This document shows positions 27,092-38,400 of a DNA stretch of 64,000 bases, piece by piece. Below the pieces are notes generated by a model, which saw only the letters and a list, made by a program, of their open reading frames with translations, was not told where the DNA came from and made no database searches. Source of the DNA: CAVQCX01 sp963711095 (lineage in GTDB: Bacteria > Pseudomonadota > Gammaproteobacteria > Chromatiales > Chromatiaceae). The stretch covers positions 62,001 through 126,000 of the forward strand of contig CAVQCX010000013.1 in the NCBI GenBank assembly GCA_963711095.1. Direction: 5' to 3'. Made by a program: the position numbers and the translations under genes. Positions within the stretch are counted from its first letter, which is position 1; each line of letters opens with the position of its first letter.

Positions 27092-27648
27092 GTCTGCTTG
27101 CGATCTACCCCGAAGACGGCGAAGCCAGCCTCCAGGTCCTGCGCGACGGTGCCGAGATCGCCGCAGCCCTCCGGGGCATTGGCGTGCAATTCGAGCGCTG
27201 GGCCGCCGATCGCCCGCTGGCCGCGGATGCCGGGCAGGACGCGGTGCTCGAGGCCTATGCCGATGCCATCGCCCGGCTCAACGCCAAGTGCGGATTCCAG
27301 TCTGTGGATGTGGTGAGTCTGCGCCCGGACAACCCCAAGGCCGGGGAGATGCGCCAGAAATTCCTGGCCGAGCACACCCACGCCGATTTCGAGATCCGCT
27401 TCTTCGTCGACGGGCGGGGTCTCTTCTACCTGCATGCGGGCGGCAAGGTCCATTGCGTGCTCTGCGCCCAGGGCGACCTGATCAGCGTGCCAGCCGACAC
27501 CACCCACTGGTTCGACATGGGCGCGGCACCGGATTTCAAGTGCATCCGCTTCTTCACCACACCGGACGGCTGGGTCGGGCATTTCACCGGCAGCCCGATC
27601 CCCGCGCGCTTTCCGGATTTCGACCGCTTCGTCGAGCAGCTGGCTTGA
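27088..27648 (+). CDS. mtnD: Acireductone dioxygenase
   Basis: A 186-residue cupin. The metal-binding HTHADFEIRFFVDG (two His and Glu) and later H in TTHWFDMG are as in Fe/Ni acireductone dioxygenases. It oxidises acireductone to formate and the 2-oxo acid precursor of methionine (Fe form) or to an off-pathway product with CO (Ni form). Start ATG overlaps mtnB. It is separated from mtnC by 202 bp containing two REP-like hairpins. Confidence 0.94.
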   Translation: MSLLAIYPEDGEASLQVLRDGAEIAAALRGIGVQFERWAADRPLAADAGQDAVLEAYADAIARLNAKCGFQSVDVVSLRPDNPKAGEMRQKFLAEHTHADFEIRFFVDGRGLFYLHAGGKVHCVLCAQGDLISVPADTTHWFDMGAAPDFKCIRFFTTPDGWVGHFTGSPIPARFPDFDRFVEQLA

Positions 27649-27682
27649 GCTTGCCGGACCCGATGGCTCACCCATCCGCAGG

Positions 27683-27840
27683 TGGGGTTGCGAAGCTACC
27701 CGACAGGCGCTGTCGGGTAGGCGCTTCGCGCCAACCTGACCTACCCGGGCGGGGCTATGCTGCGACACCCTTAGGTCGGGTTGCGAAGCTACCCGACAAG
27801 CTGTGTCGGGCGGGCTCTGACCGCCAACCTGCCCTACCGG
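27683..27840. repeat. Two REP-like palindromic repeats between mtnD and mtnC
   Basis: The first unit has stem GCGAAGCTACCCGACA (27690-27705), a GGCGC loop, and TGTCGGGTA then GCGCTTCGC; it ends in ccaacctgacctacc. The second (27781-27838) has the same left arm, a CCCGACA/TGTCGGG stem and ends in ccaacctgccctacc. Related cores occur at 13951, 28640 and 29490, so this is a dispersed intergenic repeat family. The hairpins could attenuate or stabilise mtnD mRNA. Confidence 0.8.
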
Positions 27841-27850
27841 TACCCCGCAC

Positions 27851-28537
27851 ATGATCACGGCCATCCTCACCGACATCGAGGGCACCACCACCTCGGTCGC
27901 CTTCGTCTTCGAGGTACTCTTTCCCTACGCCCGCGAGCGCATGGCGACCTTCATCCAGGAGCGCGCGGCAGAGCCCGCCGTGCGCGAGCAGCTCCGGGCC
28001 GTGGCCGCGGAGGCCGGACGCCCCCTGAGCGACGCGAAGGCCATCCAGAAGCTGATCCGCTGGATCGACGAGGACCGCAAGATCACCCCCCTCAAGGCCC
28101 TGCAGGGCATGCTGTGGAAGCTCGGCTACGAGCGCGGCGACTTCACCGGCCATGTCTACGCGGATGCGGTGCGCCAGCTGCGACGCTGGCACGCCCAGGG
28201 CCTGCGCCTGTACGTCTATTCCTCGGGATCGGTGCTGGCTCAACGTCTGCTGTTCGGCCACAGCGACGCGGGCGATCTGACGCCGTTGTTTGACGGCCAC
28301 TTCGACACCTGCATCGGCCCCAAGCGCGAGCCGGCGTCATACACCGCGATCGCCGGCACGATCGGCCAGCCGCCCGAGGAGATCCTGTTTCTCTCGGACA
28401 TCCGCGAGGAGCTGGATGCGGCACGCGCCGCCGGCATGCAGACCGCCTGGCTGGTACGCGACGGCGAGCTGGACCCGGATGCGGCGCATCAGCAGGTGAG
28501 GGATTTTGAGGGGGTAAGGCTGGACAGTAGACAGTAG
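27851..28537 (+). CDS. mtnC: Enolase-phosphatase E1
   Basis: A 228-residue HAD phosphatase that first enolises and then dephosphorylates the diketo phosphate to acireductone. Motif I is present as LTDIEGTTTSVAFV, motif II around VYSSGSVLAQ, and motif III/IV at KREPASYTAIAGTIG and LFLSDIREELDAARAAGM. The last residues (LDSRQ) are encoded by the heptamer repeat that borders the adjoining inverted repeat, so the natural 3' end may have been replaced. It completes the mtnBDC set. Confidence 0.94.
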   Translation: MITAILTDIEGTTTSVAFVFEVLFPYARERMATFIQERAAEPAVREQLRAVAAEAGRPLSDAKAIQKLIRWIDEDRKITPLKALQGMLWKLGYERGDFTGHVYADAVRQLRRWHAQGLRLYVYSSGSVLAQRLLFGHSDAGDLTPLFDGHFDTCIGPKREPASYTAIAGTIGQPPEEILFLSDIREELDAARAAGMQTAWLVRDGELDPDAAHQQVRDFEGVRLDSRQ

Positions 28538-28670
28538 ACAGGGAAAGATCGTGAAATCGCAGCGGCGTAGCCCGGATGAAGCGAGGCGGAATCCGGGAGA
28601 GCTATGCGTAGACGGCAGACGGGGAAGGACCGCGAAACCCTAGGTCAGGTCGCGGCGCAACCGCTACCTG
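28524..28670. repeat. Left arm of long inverted repeat around tsaB
   Basis: From 28539 to about 28670 the sequence is an almost perfect inverted copy of 29489-29620 (~130 bp, a few mismatches and one 2-base indel). It includes the common dispersed core gtagcccggatgaagcgagg, then ggaatccggg, and ends in caaccgctacctga. On its outer side (28524-28538) sit two copies of the heptamer gacagta, mirrored by a longer array at 29621. Confidence 0.92.
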
Positions 28671-28696
28671 ACTCCTTGCCCGCATCCCCGGCCCCT

Positions 28697-29383
28697 TCAG
28701 CGCTCGCCGGGCTTGCTCGCCACCCGATCGCGCAGGTAGACCGGCAACGCCTGCTCCGCGGACACCGCCTGGCCGCGGGCCAGTCCGCGCGCCCCGAGCA
28801 GGGCCACGTCCTGGGCACTGCACAAGAGCTCCCCATCGACTGCCTCGATGCGCTCGCCGCAGCGCTCGCGCAGCACCGGCCCGTAAGCGGACCAGCCGCT
28901 GCCCACGCCCCACCAACCTCGGTCCTCGGGCAGCGCCACTCGCCCCGGCGGCGCCACCTCCTCTGCCAGCACCGGCTCCACCAGCCCGTCCGCGCCGCGC
29001 CTGTAGCCCGCCCAATAGACCTCGTCGATGCGCGCGTCCAGGGCCGGCAGGACGCGCCCGGCACCGCGCTCACGCACCGCCCGCTGGGCGAGTGCAGCCA
29101 GGGTCGAGACCGGTACCACCGGCAGCCCGGCGCCAAATGCCGCCCCCTGCACCACGCCGGTGGCAATGCGAACCCCGGTGAAGGCACCCGGTCCGCGCCC
29201 GAATGCCAGGCCGTCGAGATCGACAAGCCTCAGCCCGGCCTCGGCCAGCAGGGCGTCCATCATCGGCAGGATCAGCTCCGCGTGACGCCGGGGCGCGAGC
29301 TCCCAGCGCAGCCGCACCTCCCCCTCGAGATAGAGGGCGGCCGAGCAGGCCTCGCTGGAGGTGTCGATGGCGAGCAGTCGCAT
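28697..29383 (-). CDS. tsaB: tRNA threonylcarbamoyladenosine biosynthesis protein TsaB
   Basis: A 228-residue ASKHA-fold protein (MRLLAIDTSSEACSAALY start, RRHAELILPMMDALL, FGRGPGAFTGVRIATGVVQG, STLAALAQRA and LDARIDEVYWAGY), normal length for TsaB. It forms the TsaBDE complex that makes t6A37 in ANN-decoding tRNAs. The gene lies alone between two ~130-bp inverted repeats and is antisense to mtnC but co-directional with the DinG-family gene downstream in coordinates. Confidence 0.95.
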   Translation of the reverse strand: MRLLAIDTSSEACSAALYLEGEVRLRWELAPRRHAELILPMMDALLAEAGLRLVDLDGLAFGRGPGAFTGVRIATGVVQGAAFGAGLPVVPVSTLAALAQRAVRERGAGRVLPALDARIDEVYWAGYRRGADGLVEPVLAEEVAPPGRVALPEDRGWWGVGSGWSAYGPVLRERCGERIEAVDGELLCSAQDVALLGARGLARGQAVSAEQALPVYLRDRVASKPGER

Positions 29384-29488
29384 GGGTCCGGGCCAGCATC
29401 AGGGATCGCCACCCTACCCCCGCCCGCGACCCCGACGCAACGCCCCTGGCCATTTGCCCTGCGTATCCGCTACCCACGACGGCAGCGT

Positions 29489-31574
<2,086 letters not shown>

Positions 31575-31607
31575 GGGGGTCAGCCGCCAGGCGGCGCCGA
31601 CTCGCGC

Positions 31608-31898
31608 TCAGTCCTTGGCCGGCGGCTCCCAGTAGCCGAAGGCGCTCTGCTGCGGGGCTGCGCGCTGGCTCTCGATCCGCTCGATGGTGTCTCCCAGCAC
31701 GTGCCGGCCGAAGGCGCTGAGCTCATCGTAGTAACCGAGCTTCTGCGCCTCGGAGGCATTCTCGCCGCCCAGGATATGACCGATGAGGGCTGCCAGGTAC
31801 TGCAGGGCGATGCCGGGATCCGCGGCCTCGGGATCGTTTCTCGCCAGAATCTGACGGACCTCTCGGAGCAGTTCGGGGGACAGCTTGATGTCGCTCAT
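31608..31898 (-). CDS. Conserved hypothetical protein, 96 aa
   Basis: The ATG at 31898 is preceded by AGGA at seven bases and begins MSDIKLSPELLREVRQILAR; the upstream frame is low-complexity. The protein is helical and acidic-to-neutral, ending SAFGYWEPPAKD. No signal peptide or metal motif is visible and I do not recognise the family. It sits upstream of the helicase on the same strand and may be co-transcribed with it. Confidence 0.65.
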   Translation of the reverse strand: MSDIKLSPELLREVRQILARNDPEAADPGIALQYLAALIGHILGGENASEAQKLGYYDELSAFGRHVLGDTIERIESQRAAPQQSAFGYWEPPAKD

Positions 31899-32070
31899 GA
31901 GGGATTCCTGTTGGCAGGCGCCGGATGCGCTGGCCCGGAACCTAACACAGCCGGACGCCGGGCGGAAACGACAGGGCGGCCCCGGGGGCTGACCGGTGTC
32001 GGGCCGCTGGGCAGTCCGGCCTGCGGGGCGCGGGCCCGCCCGGGGAGCCTTCCCCGTGCAGAGCGCGGAC

Positions 32071-32622
32071 TCACCGCAGGCTCTCGGCCTTGAATTGGGC
32101 CGCCTGGGCTCCGGCGAGATCCCCGGCGGCATACCGGGCCTTGGCGATCAGCAGCCAGTTGTCGCGCCGCAGCGCCCGGTCCGGACCTGCCAGGGCGTTT
32201 GATTTCTCGGCCAGGTCCGCTGCCTCTCCGAGACGCCGCTGCTCCCCCCGCAGATGGGCGAGCTGATTCCAGAGATAGGGGTTGCGCGGCTCGATGTGCA
32301 GGGCCCGCTCCAGGGAGGAGGAGGCCGCCGCAGCATTCCCGGCGTTGCGCTGAGCGCCCGCTGCACTCACCAGCGAGGTCACCGCCGCTCCGTACACCGG
32401 CACGACGACGGCCGGGGGAGCCGGCCGATAGGGCTCGATGTGCACCGCGGGGGGGCGGGGCGAGGGCGGGCGCAGGGGCTGCACGTGCGCGGGCGGAGGC
32501 CGCGGTGGCGGCGGTGGCGGCGGGCGAACGATCGGCGCCGGGCGCTGCTCCCTCACCGGCGGGGCGGTCGTACAACCGACCAGGGCGAAGCCCAGGACCA
32601 GAAGGCCTATCAATTGCCTCAT
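32071..32622 (-). CDS. TPR-like lipoprotein with Pro-rich linker
   Basis: The ATG at 32622 overlaps the mrcB stop as ATGA. The 183-residue product has a lipoprotein signal (MRQLIGLLVLGFALVGCTTA, lipobox LVGC), then a ~60-residue Pro/Arg-rich linker (RPPPPPPPRPPPAHV) and a C-terminal TPR pair (NAAAASSSLERALHIEPRNP and the following YLWNQLAHLRGEQRRLGEAA). This layout and the link to mrcB strongly recall the outer-membrane lipoproteins that activate PBP1B; in some bacteria the activator is LpoB or LpoP, and LpoP is a TPR protein encoded next to mrcB in Pseudomonas-like genomes. I therefore suggest an LpoP-like PBP1B activator. Confidence 0.8.
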   Translation of the reverse strand: MRQLIGLLVLGFALVGCTTAPPVREQRPAPIVRPPPPPPPRPPPAHVQPLRPPSPRPPAVHIEPYRPAPPAVVVPVYGAAVTSLVSAAGAQRNAGNAAAASSSLERALHIEPRNPYLWNQLAHLRGEQRRLGEAADLAEKSNALAGPDRALRRDNWLLIAKARYAAGDLAGAQAAQFKAESLR

Positions 32623-34974
32623 TCGAGCATTCTCCGCAGAAAATTCACCGGATCTCCCCGGGACCTGCCGACACAGGACGACGTCAGGGTCGGAACGCCT
32701 CCGCGCAGGAAGGGCTCCTGCTCGGCCCCCGGGCAGGACTGGTCGGCGAGCAGGCCGTTCGACGGATCGATCCACACCAGGGCCACATCGTCCGGGGGCG
32801 AGAGCGCCAGCGGCTTGGGCCGGGCGTCCGCCATGATGGCGCCCCAGATCGGCAGCGCGCCGCTGGCCCCGCTCAACCCCTGGGGCTTGTTGTCGTCGCG
32901 CCCGACCCAGACCACGGCGACCTTATCACCGGTAAATCCGGCGAACCAACTGTCGCGCAGGTCGTCGGTCGTCCCGGTCTTGCCGGCCACGCCGAGGTCC
33001 TCCGGCAGGAAGCGCGAGAGCGAGCGGGCCGTACCCCCCCGGACCACCTGTTGCATCGCCAGGCTTACCAGATAGACCGGGCCCGCCGGCACCGAGCGGT
33101 GCACGGTGACCGGATAGCGCTGCAGGGGCCTGCCGTCGTGGTCCATGACCTCCCGGATGGCCCGCAGGGGCGAAATGAAGCCGCCGGCGGCTAAGGTCTG
33201 ATAGACCTGGGCGACCTCCAGGGGCGAGAGCGAGACCGCACCGAGGAGCATGGAAGGATAGGCGTCGAAGGGGCGCGCCACCCCCAGCGCTTTCAAGGTG
33301 CCCGCGACCGCGTCCAGACCCACGCTCATGCCGATCCGCACAGTCGCCAGATTGTAGGAGTGGGCGAGCGCCTGCTCCAAGGGCACCCGCCCGTGCTCCC
33401 GGTGATCATAGTTCTGCGGACTCCAGACGCCACTGCCCGGTATCGAAATCCGCACCGCGCTGTCCTCCACCAGAGTGCTGAGGCTGTACTCCCGGGGCCG
33501 GTCCAGGGCAGTGAGATAGACGGCCGGCTTGACCAGCGAGCCGATCGGGCGCACCGCCTCCAGGGCGCGATCGAAGCCGGCGTAGCGGGCATTGCGGTCG
33601 CCTATCACACACAGAACCTCGCCGCTCTGGCTGTCGACGATCACCGCCGCGCCCTGCAGCACGTTGGGGGTCATGTGACGGCCCTTCTCCAGCCGCTCCA
33701 GACCCTCGGCCACATGGGTCTCGGCCTGGTCCTGCAGCGCAGGGTCCAGGGTGGTGAAGATACGCAGGCCCTCGGATGTCAGGTCTTCCTCGCGGTAGTC
33801 ACGATGGAGCTGGCGACGCACCAGGTCGAGAAAAGCCGGGTAGCGGCCGCTGCCCTTCCCATGCACTTTGCTGACGCCCAGGGACTCGGCCTTGGCGCCG
33901 ACCGCCTGTTTGGCGTCGAGGTAGCCCTGCTCCACCATCAGATCCAGTACCAGGTTCCGGCGCTGACGCGCCCGCTCCGGGTGGCGCCGCGGGTCATAGG
34001 AGGAAGGCCCCCGTGGAAGGGAGACCAGCAGCGCCTGCTGGGCCAAGTCGAGCTCGTCGAGGGGACGATTGAAATAGAACAGGCTGGCCAGGCCGAAGCC
34101 GTGGATCGCGCGCGATCCGTCCTGGCCCAGAAAGACCTCGTTGGGGTAGACCTCGAGGATTTCGTCCTTGTCGTAGTGCAGCTCGAGGAGCACGGCCATG
34201 GCCGCCTCGTTGATCTTGCGCCACAGGGTTCGCTCATCGCTCAGATAGAAGTTCTTCACCAGCTGCTGGGTGAGGGTGCTGCCGCCCTGCACCAGGTGGC
34301 CGGACCTGAGATCGGCCCAGAGGGCGCGGATGATCGCGCGCGGGTCCACGCCGTGGTGCCCATAGAAATTATGGTCTTCTACGGCGATCAGGCCCTTGAC
34401 CAGGGTATCGGGCAGATCCTGGCGGCGCACCAGCACCCGGTCCTCGTTGTCTGCGGGATAGATGCTGGCCACCAGCGGCGGCTCAAGACGCACCAGCGCC
34501 AGCGCTTTGCCGGTGGTGCCGTCGTGCAGCTCTTTGAGCATGCCGTCGGCGAACTGCACGTCAAGCACGCGCGCCGGCTCGGCGGAGTCCCAGAATTCGA
34601 AGCCGCGGGTGTGCACCAGAAAATGTCCCCGGGCACTGGAGTAGTCGCCGGGGATACGCGGCTGGGCAGTGCGCCGGTAACCCAGGCGCGCCAGCTCGCG
34701 GGCGAACTGATCGGCGCTGATGTCCGCGAGCGGGTAGAGCCTCCAGGGCCCTGGCGTAGACCCGCGCAGGCAGCGCCCAGCGCTTGCCCTCGAACTTGCT
34801 CCGCACCTCATGGTCCAGGCTCGCCAGATAGAGTCCGGCCGCGAACACGCACAGCAGCGCCAGCGCCAGCAGGCGCAGCCACCAGGGAGAGCCCCGTCGG
34901 GGCGCGCTGTCTGGCGCCGAGGCGCTGCGGGAAGGACCGCGGGGTCGTCGAGAGGAGCTGTTGCTTCTTGCCAT
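32619..34974 (-). CDS. mrcB: Penicillin-binding protein 1B, apparent frameshift near the N-terminus
   Basis: A bifunctional class A PBP. The start ATG at 34974 opens MARSNSSSRRPRGPS with a single helix (WWLRLLALALLCVFAAGLYL) and KFEGKRWALPARVYARALE; the continuation LYPLADISADQFARELARLG lies one frame over, after an extra G near 34740. Beyond this the GT51 domain (VEDHNFYGHHGVDPRAIIRA, GGSTLTQQLVKNFYLS) and the transpeptidase (RPIGSLVKPAVYLTAL, YNLATVRIGMS, AGKTGTTDDLRDSW) are intact. It polymerises and cross-links peptidoglycan. A sequencing error or a real disruption are both possible. It overlaps the TPR lipoprotein gene. Confidence 0.85.
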
Positions 34975-35111
34975 GCGCACTCAGGGGGGGCAGAGCGGGG
35001 CCGGTCAGACAGTCACCTTACCACAGCGGGCCGTCGGCAGAGCCGAGCTGACGCACAATCCCTCGTGCCGTCGAGCAACACGACGCGGTACCCGCGGGGC
35101 GCATCCGTCAC

Positions 35112-35852
35112 TCACCCCAGCAGTCCAGCCCGCCGCAGCCAGGTCCCGTAGATCACGTCCGCGCTGCTGTGTAGGCTGGCCAGGCGCGCTTCCAGGGCCG
35201 CGGTCAGCTGCGCCTCGCTCTGCACGAAGGGCGAGTCCGAGCGCAGATCCTCGCTGTAGCTGCGAATCCAGCCCCGGATCATCTCGGCGGTCATCTCCAG
35301 GTGGAACTGCATGGCAAGGTGCCGCCCCAGGGAGAAGGCCTGGTTGTAAAGCGCGGGGCTGTGCAGCAGCGGGACCGCCCCGGGAGGGACGGTGAACACC
35401 TCGGCATGCCAGTGGAAGCTGGTAATCTCGTCGGGCAGCCCGTCCAGCCAGCCCTGGCAGTCGCAGCCCTGGACCCGCTCGACCGGATGCCAGCCGATCT
35501 CCATGCCCCGGGGTCCGCGCGCCACCTCTCCCCCGAGGGCCCGGCTGATCAGCTGGCCGCCGAAACATACACCCATCACAGGCACGTCGCGCTGCAACGC
35601 GCGGCGGATCAGCTCCAGCTCCTGGGCGATCCATGAGTGTGGGTCGTTGACGCTGCCCGCGGAGCCCATGAGCACGAGACCGCCGACCCCCTCCAGCCCC
35701 ATGGGGACCGCTAGCCCCTCGTCGATGCACACCACCTCGTAGGGCACCTCGTAGCGCCCCAGAAACTCGGCCAGATAGCCCGGACCCTCGCACCGTCGGT
35801 GACGAAAGATCCGGACCAAGGGTCGTCCCCCTGCACTTTCCCGGCTCACCAT
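35112..35852 (-). CDS. Class I glutamine amidotransferase-like protein
   Basis: A 246-residue GATase1. The nucleophile elbow is VMGVCFGGQLISRALGG (Cys) and the histidine/glutamate pair is in HLAMQFHLEMT. Upstream FRHRRCEGPGYLAEFLGRY resembles stand-alone GMP-synthase-like amidotransferases of proteobacteria, which may release ammonia or hydrolyse gamma-glutamyl compounds. I chose the ATG at 35852 because the frame above it has no coding character; the next codon GTG could also serve. Confidence 0.85.
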   Translation of the reverse strand: MVSRESAGGRPLVRIFRHRRCEGPGYLAEFLGRYEVPYEVVCIDEGLAVPMGLEGVGGLVLMGSAGSVNDPHSWIAQELELIRRALQRDVPVMGVCFGGQLISRALGGEVARGPRGMEIGWHPVERVQGCDCQGWLDGLPDEITSFHWHAEVFTVPPGAVPLLHSPALYNQAFSLGRHLAMQFHLEMTAEMIRGWIRSYSEDLRSDSPFVQSEAQLTAALEARLASLHSSADVIYGTWLRRAGLLG

Positions 35853-36159
35853 GACTACCAAGGATACAACAACGAGCCGGCGGGGCCGCATACCGGGCGC
35901 CGGATCGCGGTTTGAACATGCCCGGTCTCCGACCCATAATGAGGCATCCTGTCCGGGGCCGGCCAGGCGGGCCGGAGGTGCGGTCTTACCTGCGTCGTTC
36001 CGCCGCCTGCCGACCGGGTGAGCCCGAGCGCAGCGAGTCGAGGAAGCCGCATATACGAGATCGGCGCGAAAACCGGGGTTGCCTCCGCCCCCAAGACCCC
36101 GCAGCCTGCCCTGAAGCCGACCGCTGCTCCGGCATCGACAGACGGAAACGACAACAATC
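35853..36159. other. Divergent intergenic region
   Basis: A 307-bp gap between the GATase (minus) and the secreted protein gene (plus). Promoters for both are expected here. I see no gene. Confidence 0.4.
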
Positions 36160-36771
36160 ATGATCAATCCATATTTGCGTCCCCTGCTGCTGGCTGCCCT
36201 AGCCGCAGCGCCCCTGCTCGCAGGGGCCGACGAGGTGAGCGACCAGATCGGCCTCGGAGCGAAGGCCTACCAGTCCGGCGGGCTGCACCAGGCCGTGGAA
36301 GAGCTGCAGGGCGCGATCGCCCTTATCCGGCAGCAGCTCGACACCCGGTACGCGGCGCTCCTGCCCGAGCCCTCGGAGGGCTGGACCGCCGACCAGGTCC
36401 AATCCCGCAGCGCGGGCACGGCGACAACGGACGCGGGCACCCAGGTCTCGCGCCTCTATCATCAGCAGCACGGCAAAGGCTCGGTGGAGATCCAGCTCGC
36501 GATCGACTCCCCGTTGCTGGCAACGCTCTCGGCGGAGCTCGACAACCCCATGACGCTCAGCTCCCAAACAGACACCCAGCCGTACGTCCTGGGCGGCGAG
36601 CGCGGCCTGATCAGGCACCCGGCCAAAAGCCGGGACTGGGAGATCCAGCTGGTGCTAGCCGAGCGCATCCTGGTGCGGGTCCGGGGCAGCGACCTGAGCT
36701 CCCGGGAGCCGGTCGAGAGCTACCTCCAGGGCTTGGACCTGGACGCGATCCAGCAGGCATTCGGTCTCTGA
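36160..36771 (+). CDS. Hypothetical secreted protein, 203 aa
   Basis: Signal peptide MINPYLRPLLLAALAAAPLL with cleavage likely after AGA. The mature part is mostly helical at first (AKAYQSGGLHQAVEELQGAI) and then beta-rich (GSVEIQLAIDSPLLATLSAE, WEIQLVLAERILVRVRGSDL). It resembles no family I can name. It is immediately followed by the alpha/beta-hydrolase frame. Confidence 0.65.
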   Translation: MINPYLRPLLLAALAAAPLLAGADEVSDQIGLGAKAYQSGGLHQAVEELQGAIALIRQQLDTRYAALLPEPSEGWTADQVQSRSAGTATTDAGTQVSRLYHQQHGKGSVEIQLAIDSPLLATLSAELDNPMTLSSQTDTQPYVLGGERGLIRHPAKSRDWEIQLVLAERILVRVRGSDLSSREPVESYLQGLDLDAIQQAFGL

Positions 36772-36863
36772 CCAGGATCTTCGCCGACGCCGGCAAGCGC
36801 CCCCCGTCGAGGACCAACCCCCTGGCCGCCCCTGCCCACCTCGAGCTGCCCGACGGCCGCCGC

Positions 36864-37694
36864 ATGGCCTATGGCGTATTCGGCGACCCCTCGGGGACGC
36901 CGGTGGTCTACTGTCACGGCTTCCCCGGCTCACGCCTGGACGGCGCCCTGGTGGAGGCATCGGCCCGGGCCGTCGGCATCCGTCTGATCGCGCCGGACCG
37001 GCCCGGCTTCGGACACTCGACCTTCCAGCCCGGGCGCGCCATAGACGACTGGCCCCGAGACCTCGGCTACCTCGCCGACCACCTGGACCTTGGGCCATTC
37101 ACCCTGCTGGGCGTCTCGGGCGGGGGACCTTACGCCCTAGCCGCGGCCATCGCCCTGGGGGAGCGCATCCGCCGCCTGGGACTGGTGTGCGCCCTGGGCT
37201 CGCTGGCTGATCCCGCATCCACCGCCGCCATGGGCGGCGCCCAGGCGCTGATGATCGACCTGGTCCGGCGCTATCCCGGGCCCTCCCACTGGGTGGACCG
37301 CTGGCTTACCGGCCCCATCATGGGAACATTCCCGGCCCTGTCCTTTCGCATCCTGGCCGCGGTGGCCCCGCCGGCGGACCGGGACACGCTCTCCGACCCC
37401 GAGGTACGCCAGCGGCTGCTCGCCACCACCCACGAAGCGTTCCGCCAGGGCGGATCGGGCCCGGCCTGGGAGCTGTATCTGTTCACCCACCGCTGGACCG
37501 TCGATGCCTCCCGGGTGCCCACCGACACGCGCCTCTGGCACGGCGAGGCGGACCGCACCGTGCCCGTCGCCATGGGCCGCCGCTACGCGGCTCTGATCCC
37601 CCGCTGTCGCGCCCGCTTCCTGCCGGCCGAGGGCCACTTCTCGCTAGCCATCCGCCGGGCCCCGGAGATCCTGAGCGACCTGATCAGACCCTGA
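36864..37694 (+). CDS. Alpha/beta hydrolase
   Basis: An alpha/beta-hydrolase-fold enzyme with HGFPGSRLDG (oxyanion loop), the nucleophile elbow GVSGGGPYALAAA, the acid region RLWHGEADRTVPV and the catalytic His in AEGHFSLAIRR. I list the only good ATG, but similarity to the family begins about 15 residues earlier (HLELPDGRRMAYGVFG), with no ATG, GTG or TTG nearby. A CTG at 36768 that overlaps the previous stop as CTGA is a possible non-standard start. The last 122 bases are duplicated downstream (see repeat). Confidence 0.85.
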   Translation: MAYGVFGDPSGTPVVYCHGFPGSRLDGALVEASARAVGIRLIAPDRPGFGHSTFQPGRAIDDWPRDLGYLADHLDLGPFTLLGVSGGGPYALAAAIALGERIRRLGLVCALGSLADPASTAAMGGAQALMIDLVRRYPGPSHWVDRWLTGPIMGTFPALSFRILAAVAPPADRDTLSDPEVRQRLLATTHEAFRQGGSGPAWELYLFTHRWTVDASRVPTDTRLWHGEADRTVPVAMGRRYAALIPRCRARFLPAEGHFSLAIRRAPEILSDLIRP

Positions 37695-37992
37695 GGCGCA
37701 GCGCGCGGGCGGTCGCGACCGGGCGGTCGCTCCTACCAGGTTCGGGGGGCACGGACAGCGAGACGCCTGGCTTGCCCCCTACTGGGCCGCCGCTACGCGG
37801 CTCTGATCCCCCGCTGTCGCGCCCGCTTCCTGCCGGCCGAGGGCCACTTCTCGCTAGCCATCCGCCGGGCCCCGGAGATCCTGAGCGACCTGATCAGACC
37901 CTGAGGCGCAGCGCGCGGGCGGTCGCGACCGGGCGGTCGCTCCTACCAGGTTCGGGGGGCACGGACAGCGAGACGCCTGGCTTGCCCCCTAC
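37573..37992. repeat. Perfect 210-bp tandem duplication
   Basis: 37573-37782 and 37783-37992 are identical as far as I can check by eye. The unit contains the last ~40 codons of the hydrolase gene, its stop codon, and a REP-like palindrome (gggcggtcgctcctaccagg). The second copy makes a headless C-terminal hydrolase fragment. Such identity implies a very recent event. Confidence 0.95.
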
Positions 37993-38031
37993 AATGTCCC
38001 GGCAACCGTCCCGACACCGCCGGGGCCCCCG

Positions 38032-38400
38032 ATGCTCAGCCTGCTGCCGTTCTGGATCCTTCCAGGCCTGCTCCTGCTGGCCTGTCTGGTGCTGGTTGCG
38101 GCCAATCCTGCGGGCCGTTGGCGCCGGCCCGGGCTGTACGGGCTGTACGGGTTTCTCGCCTCCTTTGTCTTCGGCACCCTCGGGATACTGGAATCGCGCA
38201 GCTCCACCGCGGGCCTGGGGCTCATCTCCCTGCCCTGTCTCCCTGGTGCCGGGCCTGCTCGGACTGCTGCTGGGCCTCCTCGGGGACCGTCGCCCGCGTC
38301 CCCCGGCAGCCCGTTCTGCCGTCCGTCCCATCGGCATCGCCCTGGCGGGCCTGGGCATCCTGGCCGATCCGTCCCTGCCCCTGCCCCTGCCCCTGCCCCC
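38032..38400 (+). pseudogene. Small membrane protein gene, apparently frameshifted
   Basis: The ATG at 38032 opens MLSLLPFWILPGLLLLACLV and a second helix (GLYGLYGFLASFVFGTLGIL). Around 38240 the coding signal moves one frame over, giving SLVPGLLGLLLGLLGDRR and another helix (IGIALAGLGILADPSL) that then runs into the 120-bp minisatellite without a stop. Read together these suggest a three- to four-helix membrane protein with one frameshift and an eroded 3' end. The family is unknown. Confidence 0.4.

Noticed and set aside
36018..36767. Upstream extension of the alpha/beta hydrolase frame
   Set aside because: Arg/Pro/Gly-rich noise that overlaps the secreted protein gene in another frame.
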